The position numbers and the translations under genes are program-made. From assembly GCA_035293765.1 (NCBI GenBank), contig DATGMF010000061.1, positions 62,001 to 126,000 of the forward strand: DNA of 64,000 nt, given 5' to 3'. Each line of letters opens with the position of its first letter. Position 1 is the first letter of the stretch. Positions 34,455-44,317 of this stretch are shown in pieces. The DNA comes from DASRHT01 sp035293765 (GTDB lineage Bacteria > Chloroflexota > Ktedonobacteria > Ktedonobacterales > Ktedonobacteraceae). A model generated the notes under the pieces. That model was not told the DNA's origin. It did not search any database and was given only the letters and a program-made list of their open reading frames with translations.

Positions 34455-37401
34455 CAAGGTTTTCTTGTCTTTCTAACAATGGAAGAGTAAGGATAAAGCG
34501 GCTGCCCTCCCCCTCGATGCCGCTGCTTACCACCTGGATTGTTCCGCCGTGGAGGTGCAGAAGTTCGGCCACCACATACAGGCCCAGCCCTACCCCCCTG
34601 GTGCCGCTGCCCTCCGTGTTGGGGGCGCGATAGAACCGCTCGAACAGACGGGGTTGGGCTTCCCTGGGGATACCGATGCCTTTATCTTCTACACAGATTT
34701 CAATAATCTTTTGCCCCTCGGCATTCATACATTGTTTCAGTGAAATAGTGATGGGGCCGCCGAGCGGACTATATTTTATCGCATTTTGCAGTAAGTTCGC
34801 AAAAATTTGTTGCAGGCGCGGCTTATCCCCTTCCACAAGATAGAGCTGTGGGCTCTGCTCAATCTTGTAGCTAATCTGATGGATGGGCGAAGTGGTGCTA
34901 TGGTTGGCTACCGACTGTTTCACCACCTCCTCCAGGTTGACCTCTTCCGGAGCGAGCGTCAATTGACCGCGGTTCAGCCGTGTCACTTCCAGGAAGGTGT
35001 TAACAATATTTGTCAACTGATGAGCCTGAATATCGATAAAAGAGATACTCTCCTGTAATTTTCCGCGTAGCCCCTGATCCATATCTGGTGTCCGCCGCAT
35101 CGCACGCTCCATCATTTGGCTATGGGCCAGAATAACCGTCAGTGGTGTGCGGAATTCATGAGCGGTAATAGCCAGAAACTCGTCTTTGAGCGCATTAGAC
35201 TCGCGCATAATGGCCTCGTTCGTACGGGCAATTTCGGCCTCTTGCTGCCATCGCGTCTGCTCAATTGCCAGTCCTGCAAATTGAGCGATACCATCTGCTA
35301 CAGCGATATCCCAGACGCTAAAGGTATGGGGGAGTGTATGCCGCGCCTTGCCGATGCTCGTCTTTGACCGTGCTTTTTTCCTGGTCTTGCCTGGTAGGGA
35401 GCGATCAAGCAGCATGACGCCCAGGAGCTGACTATTATGGGTAATGGGGGCGGCAAGCACCATCGTGTTCGCGAAGGGGTTGGGGTCCGCTCCGTATTGT
35501 TCCGCGCTTACCAGCGTTGCGTGCCCCGCCAGCAGTTGCGAGCGGAATCCTGCGAACTGCTCCTCCTCGGGAGAGAGCCAGCGCTGTTGTTCCTTTAGCC
35601 ATTGCTCCTCGTCCTCGATGGTGAAGCCAATGGAGAGCAATGGAATGAAGACTCGCTGCTCTTCATCAAAAAGTTGCACTCCTCCCCGATCACAGGTCAG
35701 CGTTGTCATCGTCATAGCGAGGACGCGGTGCAGAATCTCCCTGATATCGGTCACATTCGAGACGGCCTCGGCGGCATGCAGCATCGTATCTAAGGCATGG
35801 CGGATACGTTGTTCAATGCGTACCTGCTCGGTGATATCGCGAAATGCGCTCACAATGCCGATCTGGCTGGCCTCGCTATCGTACAAGGGGGCGATATTGA
35901 CTTCCACCGAGCGTTCTGAGCCGTCGGCGCGTCGGGTGATGAAACGCTCTCCGCGCACGCGTTCGCCTCGTAAAGCGCGCGAGAGGGGGAAATTTTCGGG
36001 AGGAATAGGGCGGCCCTGTAGCGTATAGATCGGATTACGTTTTAAATAAGAGGTTAACTGACCGTGGGCGCGTGGGGGAACGCCCAGAAAGTGGGAGGCT
36101 GTTCTGTTACTAACCAGCACTCGCCCCATCATATCAAGCCCGATGATGCCTTCGGTCATGGCGTTAAACACGGCGTCCAGGGTATTGGCGCGTTCGGTCG
36201 CGAGCGCCGCGGCATGATGGGCTTCGGCAAGCAGGTTAGCTTTTTCGATGGCTAAAGCGCATTGCGCGGCAATATCCTGGGCGAATGCATATTGTCCTGG
36301 CGATGGATAATGCTCCATCTGGTGATAGCCGACAAAGGCGAAGCCCAGGCAATCAGCTTTGTCAAATGAGGGCGTTCTATCAATCGCTGCACGATCCCTC
36401 GCCGGGCTGCCTCCTATCAGCGGAATGATCATCATATTATCCAGACCGAGCTGGTGGTACCAGTGCTTTTCCTTCTCTTCCGCCTCTTCTACCGTGACAA
36501 AGAGCGGCACTTTTTGCTCGGCTGCCATCAGGCAATGTGGGAGATCCAGCATGCTGACCGAAGGAATATGAGAGGTGGCGGGGGCAAGCGGACCGGAAGG
36601 AATATGCGGATGGTGGTTGCTCTCCCCAGCGAGAGAGAGCGTATCGTTCTCCAGCAGCACAATAGCGGCTCCATTGGCGCTCAACTCATGGGCCAGGTGT
36701 TGTGCTGCAATGTTTAGCACGGTTGCAAGGTCCGAGCCGGAATTCGCCGCCATTGCCACCTGGTAAATGGATTGCGCGCGCCCGATGAGCCGCTCGGCCC
36801 TCTGGCGCTCCATCTGCGCCTGCTGATAGAGCCGCGCGTTATCAATGGCGATAGCAGCTTGTTGCCCAATGGAGCGCGCTAACTGTTGCAGGTCTTCCGA
36901 AAATGAGCGAATCTTACCGGGGTCATCAAGACACATCATCCCAACAGGGCGTCCCTCCCGCACCAGCGCCACCAGGAGCACTGAATGCACCAGGAATTTT
37001 TCTGCGATCTGCTGCATGCTCGGCTCGGTCCGCAGATCCTCCTCGATCAAAATCCCGTCCGTGAGCAAGAGGCGATGAATAAGAGGACTGTGGAATGGTA
37101 GTGAGCTATGATGCCATATAGTGTCAGCCGCCTGGACATCTCTGCTATTCAGGTGGGGGGCGGCCAGGTGATAGGCGGAAGGGCGAAAGGCGGCGCGTGC
37201 CTCATCGAGCAACCAGACGGCGCAACGCTGGACATCGCAGACCTCGGTTGTACGCTTGACCAGGACCTGGAGGATGTGGGTGGGATCAAGGGAGGATGCC
37301 AGTAACTCCGATAGCTCACGCAAAATCTCACTTTCACGAAATGCTTTCAGCAGTCGCTGATGTTCCTGGTTATTGGTGGGTAATGGGCTGTCACCGGGCA
37401 T
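34447..37401 (-). CDS. Multi-sensor histidine kinase (GAF-GAF-PAS-GAF-HisKA-HATPase)
   Basis: A 984-residue cytoplasmic sensor kinase. Residues about 25-200 and 210-385 are GAF domains, a PAS domain (DAVFNAMTEGIIGLD) covers about 400-520, and a third GAF about 540-720. HisKA follows with the H-box AITAHEFRTPLTV (H748), and the HATPase ends the protein with N-box NLLQNAIKYSPLGG and GVGLGLYVV. There is no membrane segment, so it senses an intracellular signal such as a nucleotide, redox state or bound chromophore. It is coupled to the HD hydrolase downstream. No response regulator lies next to it. Confidence 0.9.
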   Translation of the reverse strand: MPGDSPLPTNNQEHQRLLKAFRESEILRELSELLASSLDPTHILQVLVKRTTEVCDVQRCAVWLLDEARAAFRPSAYHLAAPHLNSRDVQAADTIWHHSSLPFHSPLIHRLLLTDGILIEEDLRTEPSMQQIAEKFLVHSVLLVALVREGRPVGMMCLDDPGKIRSFSEDLQQLARSIGQQAAIAIDNARLYQQAQMERQRAERLIGRAQSIYQVAMAANSGSDLATVLNIAAQHLAHELSANGAAIVLLENDTLSLAGESNHHPHIPSGPLAPATSHIPSVSMLDLPHCLMAAEQKVPLFVTVEEAEEKEKHWYHQLGLDNMMIIPLIGGSPARDRAAIDRTPSFDKADCLGFAFVGYHQMEHYPSPGQYAFAQDIAAQCALAIEKANLLAEAHHAAALATERANTLDAVFNAMTEGIIGLDMMGRVLVSNRTASHFLGVPPRAHGQLTSYLKRNPIYTLQGRPIPPENFPLSRALRGERVRGERFITRRADGSERSVEVNIAPLYDSEASQIGIVSAFRDITEQVRIEQRIRHALDTMLHAAEAVSNVTDIREILHRVLAMTMTTLTCDRGGVQLFDEEQRVFIPLLSIGFTIEDEEQWLKEQQRWLSPEEEQFAGFRSQLLAGHATLVSAEQYGADPNPFANTMVLAAPITHNSQLLGVMLLDRSLPGKTRKKARSKTSIGKARHTLPHTFSVWDIAVADGIAQFAGLAIEQTRWQQEAEIARTNEAIMRESNALKDEFLAITAHEFRTPLTVILAHSQMMERAMRRTPDMDQGLRGKLQESISFIDIQAHQLTNIVNTFLEVTRLNRGQLTLAPEEVNLEEVVKQSVANHSTTSPIHQISYKIEQSPQLYLVEGDKPRLQQIFANLLQNAIKYSPLGGPITISLKQCMNAEGQKIIEICVEDKGIGIPREAQPRLFERFYRAPNTEGSGTRGVGLGLYVVAELLHLHGGTIQVVSSGIEGEGSRFILTLPLLERQENLDE

Positions 37402-37625
37402 ACACTTGACCTCTTATGGCAGGCACAACCTGTTGAGCGTACGTTAGGTACAGGGCACGCGATTGATCGACATATTAGAGATCTCAAGATCCACGATACG
37501 GGGTGTCTTGTCTGGTTGAGTCAAAGTGTAGCAGATCAATGCAGGTGGCGTCAAGAATTGTTGTGATCTGGCTGCTAATATTCTTTGCTTGCTTATTCTA
37601 TGATCAGGCCGCTGCTGCCTCCAAA

Positions 37626-38849
37626 TTACTTTGCCGTGCGACGCAGTCGGAACCACTCAATCATAGCGGCCAGCATTGAGCCTGCCATCACCTGGAAGGC
37701 GGTGCTTAATTTAGAGGGACGTTGATTTTTGGGCTTTGCGGGGCGGGTTTTCACCTGCGCCTGGGAGGTGATCTGCTGTTGCTTTTCCGTATTAGCCTGG
37801 CGTTGTTGTTCTTCTTCCCCACGCGCGGCAGCGATATGGGCTTGATCAGCTCTATCTGTAGGACCCGGGTCCTGATGGGGGTGTGCTTCGGTTTTAGGAA
37901 TATCCCGGTTCAACCTGCCTGCCATCGTGCTAACGAACGTTGCCAGATCGTTGGTCAGGGGCTGGACGCCCTCGGAGAAGTAGGCATTCACCTCGGCTCC
38001 CAGGAGCAGAATGATGGCAAAGTAATAGAAGAAGAGCAAGAGAATAACCGCAAAGCCGATCTGGCCCCCATAACCGCCAAGAAAGTGGCTGATATAGAAT
38101 GGGAAAAGAATCAGGAAAAGCATCAGCGCAATTGCGGCGATAGCAGCTCCTCGCCAGCTATTGCGCCAGCTAATGCGCTGATTAGGTACAACAACATAAA
38201 TCGCTTCGAGCAGGATGAAAGAGGCAATAAAGCCGCCTAGAATGCCACCGAGGCTAAAGAGGAAGCTCAGCCCGGGAACATCTTTTAAAGGCGTACTCTG
38301 AACTATCGAGAAGACCAGCGATGGTCCGGCGGAAGCAAAAACCATGATGGGGATCAGGATAATAAAAAGTAGCAGCATGGCAATCGCCATCACATTCTGG
38401 CGAATGATTGTGCGTGGTCGAACGCGATAGATGATATCCATACATGCTTCGATGGTAAGAAATAAGCGCGAGCCGCCGAAGATGGCGAGCAGGATCGCGA
38501 TCACCCACAAAAGGCCACTCGATTTCGCTAGCTGCTGCGACGCAAGGTTAAGCGCGTTCTGTTGTCCGGCTAATCCTGGAAAGACGCCTGTTATCTGTTT
38601 AAAGATATTGTCGCGCATTGTGGGGTCACTCAAGACCATGCCGAGAATAGCAATCAGCGCAATGGCGATAGGGAGCATCGCCATCAGCAAGTTGTAGGCG
38701 ATCAGGCCCGCGAAGTTCATGCACCAGTCGTTATTGAATTTGGTAAAAAACGTCCGTAAGGACTTTGCTTCTTTTACAACGGTCTGCTCAATTTCGGTCG
38801 CTGGACTCTGTCCCGCGTTGTTTGTAGAACTTTTTGTTGTTGCCATCAC
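37626..38849 (-). CDS. YihY/BrkB-family membrane protein
   Basis: A 407-residue integral membrane protein of the YihY/virulence factor BrkB family. The N-terminal FFTKFNNDWCMNFAGLIAYN stretch is characteristic, and about six hydrophobic helices follow (for example MAMLPIAIALIAILGMVL and the ILLLFFYYFAIILLLGAEVNAYF motif). The last 110 residues are a charged, Gln/Lys/Pro-rich cytoplasmic tail that ordinary YihY proteins lack, perhaps a species-specific extension. The family was once called tRNA-processing RNase BN, an assignment later withdrawn. Probable transporter or lipid-handling function, not proven. Confidence 0.85.
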   Translation of the reverse strand: MMATTKSSTNNAGQSPATEIEQTVVKEAKSLRTFFTKFNNDWCMNFAGLIAYNLLMAMLPIAIALIAILGMVLSDPTMRDNIFKQITGVFPGLAGQQNALNLASQQLAKSSGLLWVIAILLAIFGGSRLFLTIEACMDIIYRVRPRTIIRQNVMAIAMLLLFIILIPIMVFASAGPSLVFSIVQSTPLKDVPGLSFLFSLGGILGGFIASFILLEAIYVVVPNQRISWRNSWRGAAIAAIALMLFLILFPFYISHFLGGYGGQIGFAVILLLFFYYFAIILLLGAEVNAYFSEGVQPLTNDLATFVSTMAGRLNRDIPKTEAHPHQDPGPTDRADQAHIAAARGEEEQQRQANTEKQQQITSQAQVKTRPAKPKNQRPSKLSTAFQVMAGSMLAAMIEWFRLRRTAK

Positions 38850-38910
38850 AAGCCTCCTCCCGGACGTTTTCCCGCTCCATTTACACGGAGCTCTTGATCA
38901 TTATCAAGAA

Positions 38911-39135
38911 TTAGAAGCGATCAATCCATGCTTTGATGCGCTCTTTCCATTGCCCTTTACGGGCGCGAGCGGTTCCTGCCATCTGGTCTTTCTCGCCCTC
39001 GACCTTAAGATGTTCATTGCCAGTAAGGGCGCCCCAGCTCTCTTTGGCCCGTCCTTTTGCCTGTGTTGTATCACCTACAAGACGATCATTAGCAGCACTA
39101 TCTCTATTTTCATTGCGTTGAGTATCTTCAGACAT
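38911..39135 (-). CDS. CsbD-family stress protein
   Basis: A 74-residue, highly hydrophilic CsbD-like protein, with the repeated pattern QAKGRAKESWGALTGNEHLKVEGEKDQMAGTARARKGQWKERI. CsbD proteins are abundant general-stress proteins of unknown mechanism. AAGGAGG lies upstream of the ATG at 39135. It is followed by the YihY gene on the same strand, so the two may share a stress-driven promoter. Confidence 0.85.
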   Translation of the reverse strand: MSEDTQRNENRDSAANDRLVGDTTQAKGRAKESWGALTGNEHLKVEGEKDQMAGTARARKGQWKERIKAWIDRF

Positions 39136-39305
39136 CGCTTTTATAGCCTCCTTATAACATCGGAAAAGTGGTACTATTTCATAAACATTCAGGAGTACAC
39201 CGTAATTTCAAACTCCTGTCTTATAATTCACGGACAAAGAGGTTTTTACGTTTCATAATCCATAAAAAAGAATGCCGTATACTATACTGGTAGGGCTGGA
39301 AAAAT

Positions 39306-39590
39306 ATGAGTGCACGACCGCCAAAATCATTTGCATCGCTTCTCTGGGATATTCTGCGCTTCGGAGTACGCTCATTCTGGAACAGCGGCGCCAATCCCGC
39401 ACGCTCCCTCTTAGAGCGGCAGCAAGCGCTCTCGGTGCTGGGGCTGCCGGTGAATGCCACGCCGCAGCAGATTAAGCGGCGCTATCGTGTGCTGGCGAAG
39501 CGGTATCATCCTGATCGGGGAGGAGATCAGCGGCAGATGCAGCGCATCATTGCCGCCTACGAGTATCTAATGAAAGAGCAGACAAAATAA
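39306..39590 (+). CDS. Short J-domain protein
   Basis: A 94-residue protein whose C-terminal two thirds form a J domain: LGLPVNATPQQIKRRYRVLAKRYHPDRGG, with the HPD motif that stimulates Hsp70, and a following helix. The first 35 residues are basic-hydrophobic (SLLWDILRFGVRSFW) and might attach it to the membrane. There are no Gly/Phe, zinc or substrate domains, so it is a type III J protein with a specialised client. Only a weak ribosome site precedes the ATG. It ends in a bidirectional terminator shared with the convergent zinc-ribbon gene. Confidence 0.8.
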   Translation: MSARPPKSFASLLWDILRFGVRSFWNSGANPARSLLERQQALSVLGLPVNATPQQIKRRYRVLAKRYHPDRGGDQRQMQRIIAAYEYLMKEQTK

Positions 39591-39610
39591 GCAATGCGTT
39601 TTGTCTGCTC
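39576..39610. terminator. Bidirectional terminator, 12-bp perfect stem
   Basis: GAGCAGACAAAA at 39576-39587 pairs perfectly with TTTTGTCTGCTC at 39599-39610. A-run and T-run are part of the stem, so it functions in both directions; it overlaps the J-protein stop and ends seven bases before the convergent gene. Confidence 0.75.
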
Positions 39611-39616
39611 TCGGCG

Positions 39617-40351
39617 CTAGGGAAGTTGTGCGCCACACTGGCTACAAAAGCGTTTACCGGGTCGCGCGCGCGCGCCGCATTGGTCGCAGTAAAGCACTTC
39701 CATGCCCCCCGGTGATAGTTGCTGAGGAGCAGGTTGTGGCGGTTGAACAGGTTGAACGGGTTGAACATGCTGTACTGGTGGCGCCTGGTTGCTATTGACT
39801 GGCGCGGGCGGCCCTTGCTGTGCTGCCCGGGGCGGCGTATATGGCTGCTGGCCCACTTGCCCATGTTGGGGGTCCTGTTGACCTGGCTGCAAGGTATCCT
39901 GGAGCGTCTTGACCGCTTTCACTGCCATGCCGCCAATCGTGCTGGCGATTTTTAATCCTTTGGCAATATCTTCCATGTCTTTTTTCATGCGGTGGGTCGG
40001 GGGCAGGAGCGTGGAGTCGGAAACTTTGTTGAAGTAATTGGGTCCGAGTTGTAGCCCTTCGCCATTGATGTTGAGCATGCCCCGCTCCTGTCCGCCGTCA
40101 TCAAAATTGAGCGTGAGATTATTGCCCTGCTGGATATAGCTTCCTTCGCGCCGTATCTCCGGGGCTGCTGCCGTCACCTGTTGCCCGCTCACCAGAGATT
40201 GGGCTGCGTTGGCAAGACGGCTCTGGCTCTGAACTGTCAGAATAAAGCGCCCATTCGCTTGTAATGTCACGCGGTCAATACGCGAGGTGAAGTAATCAAG
40301 ACCTACGGCGGAACGATGCACGCACTCGTACTGACCTGTAATCGATTTCAT
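39617..40351 (-). CDS. Zinc-ribbon protein with lipocalin-like N-terminal half
   Basis: A 244-residue cytoplasmic protein. Residues 1-110 are beta-rich, with repeating short strands (GQYECVHR, RFILTVQS, NNLTLNFDD) as in small barrel folds. A Pro/Gln-rich linker spans about 150-215. The C-terminus holds a zinc ribbon, YCDQCGARARPGKRFCSQCGA. The gene is convergent with the J-domain gene. The combination is common in Chloroflexota but has no assigned function. Confidence 0.6.
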   Translation of the reverse strand: MKSITGQYECVHRSAVGLDYFTSRIDRVTLQANGRFILTVQSQSRLANAAQSLVSGQQVTAAAPEIRREGSYIQQGNNLTLNFDDGGQERGMLNINGEGLQLGPNYFNKVSDSTLLPPTHRMKKDMEDIAKGLKIASTIGGMAVKAVKTLQDTLQPGQQDPQHGQVGQQPYTPPRAAQQGPPAPVNSNQAPPVQHVQPVQPVQPPQPAPQQLSPGGMEVLYCDQCGARARPGKRFCSQCGAQLP

Positions 40352-40425
40352 ATGGCTATCCCTCCCGGCAAACAGACCGGGACCTGGTAATTGCTTCAGA
40401 CCATCACTGTATTATATATCATGTA

Positions 40426-41784
40426 TTACGCTGGAGTGGGGTCTTCGGTTGGAGCCGTGAGATCGCTTTTAGAGACGAGTGCGGAAAGGTGATGGGCCTG
40501 CTCTATTTCCTGTTCGGCCTCTTCTGTTTTCCCCACCTTAAAGAGGTGGCGACCCAGACGCATATGAGCCTGAATCTGCGCTGAAATCCGGTCTGTGCCG
40601 CTGAGAACGTTGATCGCCTGCCGGAAGGCTTGTTCCGCCTCTGGATCTTTTGGATTGATATATTCTAATATGCGGCCTAACATGATGTAAGCGTCGGCGC
40701 GTCTGAGCTTGTAGCTACGTTTTCCTGCGTCCAGAGCGATCTGCACAAGGGTGAGAGCTTTCTCAGGAAGACCTGCTTCAAGCTCTATGTTGGCAATAGC
40801 GCAGGCTGCCGCTGCAACAACGCCAGCGGCCTCCTGCTGGCTGAGCCTGGCGTCCGCTGAGGTCGCTTCTGGTTCGTCAAGCACCTGTTTCCAGCTATCC
40901 AGCAGCTCTTCCAGATGTTTACGGGCCTGCTCTTTTTTCCCCAGCGTCTGTTCGATCTGCGCGATCTGGCACATCACCGATGCGGCTCGCAATGGTTCAT
41001 TGATCGCGTGATAAAGCACATGCGCCGTCTCTGCGTGATGCAGGGCGGTATGCTGTAATTGCTCTTTACATGGCTCATTGTTCTGTGGTCCGCTTGAGGC
41101 CATGTTTGCCTGCGCAAAGGTCGCAAGGGCCAGCCCCCAGTGCGCCTCTGCAACGTAGCCGAGAGGCGTATCCTGGGTAGTCATTGACAGGGTGAAGTTG
41201 AATTGCTCAATGGCAGCGTTAATCTGTTGCAGTTCGCGGTAAGCGCCAGCGAGATGCAAATGCAGCAGCAGATATTCCTGCTTGTGAGCCTGTAGCAGGT
41301 TCTCTCCGCCTGGTTGCTCGTTTTCTGCGTAGACAAAATCGTGCTGCGCTTTGAGAAATTTGCGCTGTTCAAAATAGCAGTGGCCGCGCAGTGCTGCCAG
41401 ACGCCAGCGATATTGCTGGGGGATATGAGGAAAATAGAGGTCATCCAGAAGACGAAGCGCTTCAGCGATATTTTTATGTGCCAGCAAATGGGCGGCATCA
41501 ACTCTCAGCTCTTCATAGTATTTGTCGGGATTGGCTTCGGTAGCGGCTTCACGGTGCTGTTGCGCCAGCGTGTTGAGCTCATCGAACGGCAAGTGAAGCC
41601 GCTCTGCCAGGTGACGCAGACTTTCGGGTGAAGGCTCTATTCTATTGCGCTCGATTTGCGAAATAAGGCTTGTGCTGTAGCGACCGTCGGCAACCTCTGC
41701 TAACGAAAGATGTAGATGCTCGCGTGCCGCTCGGATGCGTCCCCCCAGCGTATCAGGAGAAACGTGTTTAGACGGACGGGGCAT
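40426..41784 (-). CDS. XRE-family regulator with C-terminal TPR array
   Basis: A 452-residue protein with an N-terminal HTH (about 12-65; LGGRIRAAREHLHLSLAEVADG followed by STSLISQIERNRIEPSPESL) and a long TPR-like helical region from about 90 onward. The architecture resembles Gram-positive regulators such as PlcR/Rgg/NprR that bind peptides in the TPR, though those are shorter in repeat count. Its signal is unknown and no small peptide gene was found next to it. It is divergent from the parE gene, with a 442-base gap between them. Confidence 0.8.
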   Translation of the reverse strand: MPRPSKHVSPDTLGGRIRAAREHLHLSLAEVADGRYSTSLISQIERNRIEPSPESLRHLAERLHLPFDELNTLAQQHREAATEANPDKYYEELRVDAAHLLAHKNIAEALRLLDDLYFPHIPQQYRWRLAALRGHCYFEQRKFLKAQHDFVYAENEQPGGENLLQAHKQEYLLLHLHLAGAYRELQQINAAIEQFNFTLSMTTQDTPLGYVAEAHWGLALATFAQANMASSGPQNNEPCKEQLQHTALHHAETAHVLYHAINEPLRAASVMCQIAQIEQTLGKKEQARKHLEELLDSWKQVLDEPEATSADARLSQQEAAGVVAAAACAIANIELEAGLPEKALTLVQIALDAGKRSYKLRRADAYIMLGRILEYINPKDPEAEQAFRQAINVLSGTDRISAQIQAHMRLGRHLFKVGKTEEAEQEIEQAHHLSALVSKSDLTAPTEDPTPA

Positions 41785-42093
41785 AATCCTATGCCATCCT
41801 TCCTATTTTAGAGTTAATAATCAGTAAGAAGAGAGTATATAACAATTAGAGTAATTATAATCGATGCTAAAAAAAAATACAATCCTGTCTGCGCAAACGA
41901 TAGGAGTATAGCGAAAATATAATAGGCGAATTGATTTTCTGTGGAGAGGTCCTTTAGAATTCCCAGGCAATCGCTCCTGGGAAATGGCGGAGAGGGGAGG
42001 CCAGGGCGAATTTCTCATTCCATCAGGGCTGCATTTTTCCGCCAGCGTGAATCGGTTACCGGATAGTACTGACTGTTAAAGAATAGAGAAAAA

Positions 42094-42113
42094 AGTACTG
42101 TTTGTACTATAAT
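42094..42113. promoter_or_regulatory. AGTAC palindrome overlapping a TATAAT box
   Basis: AGTAC (42094-42098) and GTACT (42104-42108) form a palindrome that runs into TATAAT at 42108-42113. GTACTG occurs again at 42065 and 42216. It may be an operator overlapping a second promoter in the otherwise gene-free, AT-rich stretch 41785-42226. Confidence 0.35.
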
Positions 42114-42157
42114 AACTCGCTTCCTTTGAAATATAGAACTTTTGGTCTAGTGATCTC

Positions 42158-42186
42158 TTGACTTTCGGGAGCGAAGGCTGTATGCT
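42158..42186 (+). promoter_or_regulatory. Vegetative-type promoter of parE-parC
   Basis: TTGACT at 42158-42163 and TATGCT at 42181-42186 are separated by exactly 17 bases. Transcription would start about 42193, leaving a leader of some 35 bases before the ATG at 42227. Confidence 0.6.
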
Positions 42187-42226
42187 GATTAGGCAATAAA
42201 AGCATTCGAAAAGAGGTACTGGGTTG

Positions 42227-44314
42227 ATGTCTCGTTCCCCTAAATCATTATCTTCCAGGCAGGATGAGCCGGAGGTAGTACAGGAGTCGCTTTCATTCTT
42301 TCCACCAGAACAGCCGCGCCAGGCGGAAATCAGTGCAACTAGAACGGAGGGCAGGACAACGTCACGAGCAAAGAAGCAGGTGGCCTACTCTGCCGCCGAC
42401 ATCCAGGTGCTTGAGGGCCTGGCTGCCATCCGGCATCGTCCGGGGATGTACATTGGTTCCACGTCCACCTCTGGCCTGGTCCATCTGATCTGGGAGGCGC
42501 TGGATAATGCCGTTGATGAGGCTGTAGCGGGCTTTGGTAAGCATATCTGGGTTGGCATTGACCAACAAGGCTGGGTGACGGTACGCGATGAGGGACGCGG
42601 CATGCCGTTTGATCCGATGCTTTACCAGGGCGATTATCTGCCCGCCGCGACTGTTATTCTGACGGTCCCGCACTCCGGGGGGAAGTTTGCCGAAGGGGTC
42701 TATAAGACCGCTGGTGGCTTGCACGGCGTTGGCGCGACGATCATCAACGCGCTCTCTGAGAAGCTGGAATTGACCATCTGGAAAGATGGGCAGCAGTTCT
42801 CGCAGGTGTTCAGCCGTGGGGCCGCTCTGCCGCATCATATCACTGCCTGCGATCCCAAGCTGCACGGCACGCAGTTGCGCTGGCTGTATGATCGTTCGAT
42901 CTTTGATCCCGATGCCTACTATTCGCTGGAGGCGATTGAGAGCCGCCTGAAAGCTTCCACGTACCTCAACCGGGGCGTAACCTTCCACCTTGATGCCTGG
43001 GATGATGCCGAAGGCCGCCAGGTGAATCATACCTACTACTCGCGCGACGGACTGGCCGATTATGTGCGCGACCTTGCCACAACCACCAGCCCGCCACTGT
43101 TCAAGCAGGTCATCGGAATGGCGAAAGAGAAAGACGATGTGCGCGTAGAGGTGGCGCTCCAACCCACTACCGGTTATAAGATTGCACTTTATAGTTATGC
43201 GAATGCCGTTCGCACGCGCGATGGTGGGGTGCATGAAACGGGATTTAAGGCGGCGCTGACAAAAGTTATCAATGATTATGCGCTAAAACTGGGTATTATC
43301 AAAAATCGTGAAAAAGAGGGTTTTAAGCCTGAGGTGATCCAGCAGGGGCTGAATGCGGTGATCTCGGTGAAGCTGACCAATCCGCAGTTCCAGGGCCAGA
43401 CGAAGAACCGCCTGAATAACGCACCTGTCGAGGGCATTGTGCGCTCCGTGGTTGATGAAGGGCTCAAAGACTGGTTCGAGAGCAATAGCAGCACCGGCAA
43501 AGAGTGGCTCAAGAAAATCCTGCAAATGCAGAAGGCGCGCAATGAGGCGCAGTTAGTGGAGGAGTTGGCGCGAGCCGGTACCAAAAAGAACGGCGAATTG
43601 ATCGATACCAGCCTCTCGAAAAAGTTCCTGCGCTGCAACACCGGCGATCCTTCGAGGGCGGAATTGTTTATCGTCGAGGGCGACTCGGCTGGTGGGAGCG
43701 CCGGTCAGGGGCGCTTTTCGGACTTCCAGGCCGTGCTCAAGCTCAAGGGCAAGCCGTTGAATGTGGCGAAAGCTGACCTCAAGAGCATTGTCGAAAATGA
43801 AGAAATTCGCACTATCATCAATGTGTTGGGGACGGGAACGCGCGACGTGTTTGATATCAGCCGTCTCAAATTTAACCGTATTATTATCGCCACCGATGCC
43901 GACGTGGATGGCCTGCATATTCAGTGTCTGCTATTGACGCTTTTTCACCAGGAGTTTAACGATCTGATCGAGCGCGGCTACGTCTATATTGCCTGCCCTC
44001 CGCTCTACTCGGTCAAATATAAAGGTAAGGTACACTGGCTGCTTGATGATGATGTAAGAGAGCAATTTATCAGGACCCACCCGGATGCGCAGGGACTGGA
44101 ATTTAAGCGTTTCAAGGGCCTGGGTGAGATGAACCCCAAAGAACTGCGTGATACCACCTTCGATCCCGCCCGTCGCGTGCTCAAGCGGGTCACGATGGAG
44201 GATGGGGTACTGGCCGCCAGGCTGGTCGCGGAATTGATGGAAGATAAAAATGCCGAAAGACGCCGTGTTTTCCTCGCCGAACATGCGCGCAAAATCAAAG
44301 AACTGGATGTGTAA
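42227..44314 (+). CDS. parE: Type IIA DNA topoisomerase subunit B (ParE/GyrB)
   Basis: A 695-residue ATPase subunit starting at the ATG at 42227 (a TTG precedes it). The GHKL domain carries EALDNAVDEA and GRGMPFDP; the transducer follows, then the TOPRIM domain with FIVEGDSAGGSA and ATDADVDGLHI, and the C-terminal FKGLGEMNPKEL motif. It forms a heterotetramer with the next gene product and relaxes or decatenates DNA using ATP. The partner lacks the GyrA box, so topoisomerase IV is the better name, though GyrB cannot be excluded without a tree. The stop is four bases before the next start, giving an operon. Confidence 0.9.
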   Translation: MSRSPKSLSSRQDEPEVVQESLSFFPPEQPRQAEISATRTEGRTTSRAKKQVAYSAADIQVLEGLAAIRHRPGMYIGSTSTSGLVHLIWEALDNAVDEAVAGFGKHIWVGIDQQGWVTVRDEGRGMPFDPMLYQGDYLPAATVILTVPHSGGKFAEGVYKTAGGLHGVGATIINALSEKLELTIWKDGQQFSQVFSRGAALPHHITACDPKLHGTQLRWLYDRSIFDPDAYYSLEAIESRLKASTYLNRGVTFHLDAWDDAEGRQVNHTYYSRDGLADYVRDLATTTSPPLFKQVIGMAKEKDDVRVEVALQPTTGYKIALYSYANAVRTRDGGVHETGFKAALTKVINDYALKLGIIKNREKEGFKPEVIQQGLNAVISVKLTNPQFQGQTKNRLNNAPVEGIVRSVVDEGLKDWFESNSSTGKEWLKKILQMQKARNEAQLVEELARAGTKKNGELIDTSLSKKFLRCNTGDPSRAELFIVEGDSAGGSAGQGRFSDFQAVLKLKGKPLNVAKADLKSIVENEEIRTIINVLGTGTRDVFDISRLKFNRIIIATDADVDGLHIQCLLLTLFHQEFNDLIERGYVYIACPPLYSVKYKGKVHWLLDDDVREQFIRTHPDAQGLEFKRFKGLGEMNPKELRDTTFDPARRVLKRVTMEDGVLAARLVAELMEDKNAERRRVFLAEHARKIKELDV

Positions 44315-44317
44315 GAG

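Noticed and set aside
37444..37656. 70-residue minus-strand frame between YihY and the kinase
   Set aside because: It overlaps the end of the YihY gene, has no ribosome site and no recognisable pattern.
38719..39258. 179-residue plus-strand frame opposite YihY and CsbD
   Set aside because: It is antisense to two well-supported genes and has no ribosome site.
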